Assembly: GCA_021307315.1 (NCBI GenBank)
Contig: JAJSPD010000003.1
Location: 806,001-870,000 of the forward strand
Source of the DNA: Bisporella sp. PMI_857
Taxonomy: Eukaryota; Ascomycota; Leotiomycetes; Helotiales; Helotiaceae
Direction: 5' to 3'
DNA length: 64,000 nucleotides
Below, piece after piece: positions 57,807 to 64,000 of this stretch (positions are counted from its first letter, which is position 1; each line of letters starts with the position of its first letter). Both the position numbers and the translations under genes were made by a program. The notes under the pieces were generated by a model. It did not search any database, was not told the DNA's origin, and was given only the letters and a program-made list of their open reading frames with translations.

Positions 57807-59809
57807 CTAAACCGCAGCCTGAGCAGCAAGTAGAGAGAACTTTCCGCCGCATTCAGCAAATATGAGTTTCTTATGCTTAGTATCGCCTTTTTGAAGAAGT
57901 GTAGGATATTTCACAGACTCTTCTGTCCCAAGGCCGGTCCGATAGCCTTCGGAATAACCCCAAGCGTACGCCTTTCCTGTCCGGGTGACCACCATCGAGT
58001 TGTCAATACCTGCCGATACCGACATCGCGTCCTGTATATTCGGGACAACAGTTGGGCTAAGAAGAATTCAAGGCTTCCCACGACTCTCAAACAGGAGATT
58101 TTCCTTCGAGACCACATCGAGACTGATGCCTGCCTGGTTCTCATCACAACGACCCCATGTCAAAACTGTTCCGTCATCTGTACACCCGATAGAGTGGTGT
58201 TCGACTCCTTGAATTTGCTTGATCTTAACGGCCGGAGGCGTTTAACAATAGTCGGAGTATGAATGATTGCACCGTCCTCTCCAGCTCCTTGGATGATTCC
58301 AGTCTGCCCAAAGTTATTTAAGCCCCAAGCATAAACATCCCCACCCTCGGTGACCGCGAAACCGTGGTTAGTGCCACAAGCGATGCACTTTACTTGAGAT
58401 AGTCCAAGCCAGCAAGGGTATAAGCATGAGCACTGATTCGGAATAGAAGGGCCAAGCTGGCCCTGTTGGCCTACACTCCAAGTATATGTTCGCCCTTGGT
58501 CATCCAGAGCTAAAACGCGATTCCCACCTGCTGCAAGAGAAGTTATATTCCTCAACTGATGTATTGGTGCGGGCTTGCGCTGCGTCAATTTCTCCCTGAG
58601 ACCCGCCCTTTTACCTTTGACTTTGCATATTCAAGAGCATCTATATGGTGGAAACCCAGAGGGCCACCACTTGCCTGTAAGGGGTGATCAGATAGGTATT
58701 TTTATGAGATAGACATAAGTCATACACGAAATGCTCCTCAACCGTAAACGGTTCCAGTACAGTCAAACCTCGATATCGGAACTCATTATATCGGAAACCT
58801 CTACATATCGGAAAGGAACGCTGGAACGGCTGGGTTTTGGCTGCGTATATCGGAATCCTTTTTTATATCGTGATCGGAATGGATTTACTGAAAATTTGTT
58901 AGGTTCCGATATAAAAAGTGTAGGAATCCTGCTTAATACATATTTTTCATAAACACGTGATATAGTTTTACGCCTTTCGTACTTTTTATACATTTATGCT
59001 TAATTACGTATATTTATGAAACTCGCTATACCGGAAACCTCTATATATCAGAATGCTGGGGTGGCACGGAGCATTCCGATATATCGAGGTTTGACTGTAC
59101 TAGTGAGGACGAAACTGGCATTATCCATTGCTGCACCCTGCAGAAAGGTAAAAGGACCTCGTCCCAGGCCATCCAAATTTATAGCAGTAGGCGTACTTTC
59201 TAGGGGGTTAAAGTCCACTCTGTCGGAGCCGTCTGAGCTGGCATTGTCGTCAACGTCTTTTGTAGGCCCCTCCCAATTTGTATTTCGTCCAAGAGCCATC
59301 GTCGTTAACATCTCATGTTAAGATCTTTTGATCCTTTGTACAAGCAACACAATGCATGCCCCTAGCGGAGATATGGGTTATTCCAAATGCATTAAATAGC
59401 TTATTTTTACGGGGATAACTAACATTGGTAGGACGCTGTCCATCAAGTGCTGCAGGGCCAAATCCCAGTTCGCCTGACTCACCACTCCCAAACACATATA
59501 ATTCTAGAATTAGTGTTGGGACGCCTGCTTCTGCGCCTGTCTTTAATCGCTTTGTGGATATCTTTGCGGTTGGTTTGATTGGTTGTTTGCGCTTCTGCTG
59601 TGAAGCTAGATATGTCTCAGTTGGGTCAAGCACATCAGGGGATCCATCTCGAGAAAGAACAAATATGATAGTAGGTTACTATTTTTGCCTGCCGGAACAG
59701 CGCTATGGATGATAGTCCGTGGCATAGCGACCGCTGTTACAGAGGCTCGCGTGGCAGGAGCCTGGGCATATTTCTTGTCGAGTTCTACTCTCTGGACCAT
59801 CCGCGACAT
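57807..59809 (-). pseudogene. RCC1-family (Ran guanine nucleotide exchange factor-like) pseudogene
   Basis: RCC1 repeats are recognisable through the whole length: LYVFGSGESGELGFG, HISARGMHCVACTKDQKILT, TSLAAGGNRVLALDDQGRTYTWSVG, CIACGTNHGFAVTEGGDVYAWGLNNFGQTG, DGTVLTWGRCDENQAG and SVSAGIDNSMVVTRTGKAYAWGYSEGYRTG. The C-terminal FAECGGKFSLLAAQ is typical of fungal PIM1/SRM1. Breaks seen: TGA at 59315-59313 where Trp is expected; a one-base frameshift near 59297; a 338-base MITE at 58760-59097; TGA at 58740-58738, again for Trp; a one-base frameshift near 58225; and TGA at 58070-58068. A normal intron at about 58727-58681 is still visible. RCC1 is essential in model fungi, so a working copy must exist elsewhere. 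The 5' end is uncertain. Confidence 0.88.
58758..59099. mobile_element. Pogo/Tc1-mariner-type MITE, 338 bases, TA target duplication
   Basis: The element at 58760-59097 starts CAGTCAAACCTCGATAT and ends with the reverse complement. The terminal inverted repeats are about 24 bases, with a two-base gap on the left. TA flanks both sides (58758-58759 and 59098-59099). A 21-base subterminal direct repeat (GGAAACCTCTA-type) occurs at 58793-58813 and 59033-59053. It has no transposase frame, so it would move only with help from a full element. Its ends resemble fungal Fot1/pogo/Tigger relatives. It sits inside the RCC1 coding sequence. Confidence 0.88.
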
Positions 59810-60800
59810 GACAGGGTCTACTTAGGTTGAAAGAGTATAGCTCCAACGGTCCGTGGCAATCTAATGGAAATAAATATATCAAATTTATTAGACATTTCGA
59901 TATTTTTAAAGGGTTGAATAATGGCCAACTCGGTCAGTCGAGAAGAGTTGAGAACTTTATTAGGTTACATTTGTTGTTGGATTTTTGCTCCAGGTTCAAT
60001 CAACTGGCCGCTCAAAGTCTAGATGCCTGTTAATTCCAACCAAAATTAAGGTTTACGTACACACGTGACTCGGAACAAATTTGGACATAAGGACAGTTGG
60101 ACTGCCTCTCGTTTGCAGTGGTCTTTTGATATGTTGGCTGCATATAGCTTAGCCAGATTTAGTTTTCAACCCTAAGTATCGCCTTTCAGGGAACTCGGCT
60201 TGACAGCCACGATTGTGGCGCTCTCCACTTTCCCCAGATCTTCACCTTCTCCGCTTTTGCATCAAATCTCACCAATCCGAATCCCCATCTCGGAGTTTTT
60301 ATCCATCTCCATACCTTTACTTAACCAATTTTCCTATAAACCCATATAATCCCGTGCGTTAAATTGTACTTTTACTGTACCTAGGCTCATTCCGTTCTTT
60401 TGCAGATTTATGCTATGCTCCTTTTCTTGTTCTCGGAATGTCATACTTTCTGATCTAATGCAAGTGCAGGCCATACGAGCTCTCCTAAGGCACGGAAGCG
60501 TCCGCAAATCGTTTCCTCTTTAGTAGGTTACATTCAAAGCGGCTTTACCGACTTTCGTAGCACGCCATTCAAGCCCGAACTGACATTAGAATCCGTAGCA
60601 ATATCTCCCATTCTTTCTAAGAATCTGACATAAAAAAAGCATAAAGCTTTGGGCTTTCGCACCCTGATCCATCGCAATATTATAAGTCATATACGAAGAA
60701 GATTGGCGAGATAATAACTTGGATAAAAATTACTATTAACCTGCTGCAGCAGATCTTATTTTCCACACCTTTTTAGAGCGATCATTGCTGTTGTGGTAAA
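59810..60800. other. Intergenic, upstream of the MFS transporter gene
   Basis: About 1 kb with no gene recognised. It should contain the transporter promoter. No specific operator was identified. Confidence 0.45.
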
Positions 60801-62596
60801 ATGGCGAAAGATACGGTCTTGGAGTCTGGCACAAACCCAGCGACCGTTGCTAAGGAGACTGGTAGATCCGACTCGAAGGATAATGCTCGCTCAATTTCAA
60901 TTCCGGACATCGATGGCGTTGCTCCAATTCCGAAGGGGACCTTAGATCCAGTCTATGAGGCCAAGGCGAAGGTCCTCAATAATGCGGTACGTTATAGAGT
61001 TACATATGACAAAAGCCATTCAGAAACTGACTGTAACAGATTCAGGAAATTGGTATGGGTTGGTATCAATGGCAACTCTTCATTGTTGTCGGTTTTGGTT
61101 GGGCAAATGACAGTTTGTGAAATCCCATCCGTGGATTGGATGTCACTTGCTAACCAATTTTCAGATCTTTGGCCAATCGTCACTTCCCTGATATGTAAGA
61201 ATATTTTGAAACGGCATTTTGGAAGATTACTGAATAATTTAGTCACCCCAATCGCCAATGAGTTTCGTCCATCACGCCCACCCCTCCTTTCGCTCTCCCA
61301 GAATATTGGACTTTTGGCTGGAGCCATGTTCTGGGGATTCGGCTGTGATATATTTGGCCGTAGAATCGGCTTCAACTTGACACTAGGTGTCACAGCAATC
61401 TTCGGGCTAATCGCAGCCGGATCCCCCAACTTCGCGGCAATTGGTACTTTTGCGGCTCTCTGGTCATTTGGCGTGGGAGGCAATCTTCCGGTCGACTCTG
61501 CCGTGTTTTTAGAATTCTTACCTGGATCGCACCAATACCTCCTGACAATCTTATCCGTCGACTGGGCTCTTGCTCAACTTGTGGCTACCTTGGTGGCTTG
61601 GCCTATTTTGGGCAACTTAACTTGTCAACAGGAAGAAGTCTGCACCAAGTCAAAGAACATGGGCTGGAGATACTTCGTCATTGCCATGGGAGGCATTTCT
61701 CTAGTTGAGTTCATTATCCGATTTGTATTTTTCACCGTCTACGAGAGCCCGAAGTTTTTGATGGGCAAGGGAAGAGACGAGGAGGCAGTACGAATAGTAC
61801 ACGAAGTTGCAAGAAGAAATGGTAAAGCTTCAAATCGTAAGTTCAATTTTTTTGGATCTTCATAATTAGAAGCTAACTTGAGACAGTAAGTATTGAAGAC
61901 CTGCAAGCATGTGACCCAGAAGGCCGCCATGTTCAAACCGATGCCTCAGCAGCCATAAAACGCAAGCTCGAGAAATTGAGTCTTAAGCATGTGAAAGCCC
62001 TTTTTGCAACCAGAAAACTAGCCTTCAGCACCAGCATGATTATGGCAATTTGGGGACTCATTGGTCTTGCATTCCCCTTATACAATGCTTTCATCCCTTA
62101 CATACTAGCCACTCGGGGAGCCAAATTCGGCGACGGTTCCACATACCTCACATACCGGAACAGTCTTATAATTGCAACCCTCGGTGTCCCGGGCGCTCTT
62201 CTCGGTGGCGCCCTCGTTGAGATCCCACGGTTTGGTCGCAAGGGCGCACTCTCCATCTCCACAGTCCTCACAGGCGTCTTCTTGTATGCTTCGACAACAG
62301 CCAAGACATCGAATGCTCTATTGGGATGGCAGTGCGCATACAACTTTTCCAGCAATATTATGTATGCGGTCCTCTATGGATATACACCCGAGATCTTCCC
62401 AACCAAGGACCGAGGAACTGGTAATGCTTTGACGGCCACGACCAATCGCATTTTTGGTATCATGGCTCCAATTATTGCCATGTTTGCCGATCTGAATACT
62501 AGTGCGCCAGTGTATACTTCTGGGGCATTGTTCTTGTTTGCTGGATTGTTGGTCGTTGCATTGCCTTTTGAAAGCCAGGGAAAGGCAAGTTTGTAA
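60801..62596 (+). CDS. MFS transporter (sugar/metabolite porter, SV2-like)
   Basis: Five exons: 60801-60986, 61040-61112, 61165-61194, 61243-61836 and 61887-62596. They total 1593 bases, or 530 residues, with matching phases and GT-AG borders. Exon 3 is only 30 bases. The N-terminal ~65 residues are cytosolic, then IGMGWYQWQLFIVVGFGWANDNLW opens helix 1. The loop after helix 2 carries GCDIFGRRIGFN, the MFS signature between helices 2 and 3. YESPKFLMGKGRDEEAVRIVHEVARRNGK is the PESPRFL-like motif of the sugar-porter/SV2 group before the central loop. VEIPRFGRKGAL repeats the signature in the second half, and LYGYTPEIFPTKDRGTGNALT is the matching C-half motif. About 12 helices are predicted. 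The substrate (sugar, carboxylate or other) cannot be told. Confidence 0.9.
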
Positions 62597-64000
62597 ATTT
62601 GGTTACCACTATACCCAGATGGAGGCAATTCTTTTTTTAATGAATCAGGAAATCGAAATGTACCCGTGCACGTACAGATAGCTAAATGTACCTACGTCGA
62701 GTCGTAATATACATAGTTCAGCCTTAATCAACTAAATTGTAGAAACACAGTATGCAGTATCAAGCATTGTTAATTTATTTCTGTTGTGTAACTAAATGCT
62801 CACGCCATCTTGTAGCATCACACATACCCCTACATGATAATATCAGACCAGCGATAGTGTCCAAGAAGTTATAATTTTAAGAAAACCTCAAAATTTGGGA
62901 AGTAAGTACGGAAAAGGAACGCCAGAGTTTTCGAGTTGAACAGGAAGACTGCTCTTATGCGTGCTTAACCTGAGAATCTTTCCTACAAAAACCATTCACC
63001 TTGGCTGGTTTGTCAGCAAGCTTTCGTATATATCACATAAATGCTTAGTACATCGCTCACTTTGCCTCGTGAAATACTGCACTGTTATGACTTCTGAGTT
63101 TGTGAAGCGATATACCCCAGTAAAGATTAAAGCGTCATAACAAAAACCTCTAGAATTCTTGCAACCCAAAATTGCATAGCCTCCATTTTGTCATGGAAAA
63201 ATTTATATGTAAGTAGTTTCCTTCGAAATTCCCGGCACGAAATACACAATCTCGTAATTCTCAAAGCCTCCTCTCTTTCTGTAAGGAATGACAGGCAGCA
63301 TAGCCAGAAGAACCTTTTGGACTTTAGATAATGATATAAAAACAAGTGTATTCCCAATTCCTCCCTTTCAAACTTGTGTTTCGCTTGGTTTCTGGTCTCA
63401 AGCTGTATATACTTTAACCTCATAAAGTGTGTAAGTTGATTATAAAATGAGAGCAAAGAACTGTGCCAAAATATAAAGAGCCTTGAATCAGCAGCTTAGA
63501 CGTGATTGTGCCTATTAATTTTGCACTTTGGTAACTCCTAAGATACGGATTCCTTCATCTCATCGAGAATTTATTTGGAAAACGCAATGCAACAAATCTG
63601 CAGCATTAGCCAAGGAATTCAGTGATGTGGTTAAGTCGAATAATCTGGCCAAGACAAGCTATTTGGTCGTAGATGGTAAGGTCATAGATGTGCGAAACCT
63701 CTCCCTACTGTTCTAGTAGCTTCACTGCCTCGACTTTCAAACACAACAAATTCGAACCATACAATCTGGGAACAAGAAATGAGGGCATTATGATGGGCAA
63801 CGCTGTTGCGCAACCGCCAATGGTATATACAACGACCCAATGTAGAATCCAGTGTCCAAGAAGCCAAATTATAAACGAGTGTTTCACACCGTTTGTCTTC
63901 CAACCAAACGCCATACAGAATGCAACTCTGCCGTCAAGAATGTTCCCCAATCTCCCTAGTCCTCTATTCTGCCTTCATGTCTATAGTCCAGTTTGCAACT
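62597..64000. other. Right-end region, no supported gene
   Basis: Mostly AT-rich intergenic sequence. A minus-strand frame at 63705-63950 has a hydrophobic helix (FIIWLLGHWILHWVVVYTIGG) and might be the last exon of a membrane-protein gene extending past the window, with GACTAG near 63957 as a possible acceptor. A plus-strand frame at 63528-63716 is unsupported. Confidence 0.35.

Overview
This 64 kb window is nuclear DNA of a filamentous ascomycete (Pezizomycotina). The evidence is many short GT-AG introns of about 45-100 bases with CTAAC/CTGAC-like branch points, a fungal ATP sulfurylase with the APS-kinase-like regulatory tail, a SUR7/PalI family protein, a fungal-type transcription factor and an F-box-like family. 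There are no operons or ribosome binding sites. A Leotiomycete is my guess from general protein resemblance only. Exon coordinates were rebuilt by hand from splice signals; for the well-supported genes the exon lengths sum to an intact frame.

Layout. 0.6-2.0 kb: phosphoserine phosphatase (+). 2.6-4.6 kb: an unrecognised low-complexity protein (-). 5.4-8.8 kb: ISD11 (-) and ATP sulfurylase MET3 (+), divergent. 10.6-14.5 kb: a fungal transcription factor (-) divergent from a short-chain dehydrogenase (+). 15.5-17.1 kb: ribosomal protein eS27 (-) divergent from the phosducin-like protein PLP2 (+). 19.0-20.7 kb: a leucine-rich-repeat protein (+). 21.6-24.5 kb: octanoyltransferase LIP2 (-) and a SUR7-like membrane protein (+). 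25.0-25.2 kb: a tRNA-like Pol III locus. 26.1-31.1 kb: diflavin reductase TAH18 (-) divergent from a two-RRM protein (+). 31.9-33.1 kb: an ArfGAP (+). 34.4-36.7 kb: a zinc-knuckle gene and its decayed paralogue. 41.4-44.2 kb: a large EGF/transmembrane protein (+). 46.7-49.4 kb: RPN5 (+) convergent with an FSH1 hydrolase (-). 50.5-53.2 kb: a decayed GTPase/coiled-coil gene and a broken secreted-protein gene. 54.0-57.5 kb: an F-box-like protein and a lysine-rich secreted protein. 57.8-59.8 kb: an RCC1-family pseudogene split by a pogo-like MITE. 60.8-62.6 kb: an MFS transporter (+).

How the genes relate. Most are housekeeping genes that simply lie side by side. A sulfur/iron-sulfur theme recurs: MET3 activates sulfate, ISD11 serves the cysteine desulfurase, TAH18 feeds electrons to cytosolic Fe-S assembly, and LIP2 works in lipoylation. 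The right half (34-60 kb) is an accessory zone with at least five decaying coding sequences, a MITE and several nonsense changes of the TGG-to-TGA type, compatible with RIP-like mutation. The most instructive find is the MITE, whose TA-flanked removal rejoins the RCC1 reading frame at that point although the gene carries several other breaks.
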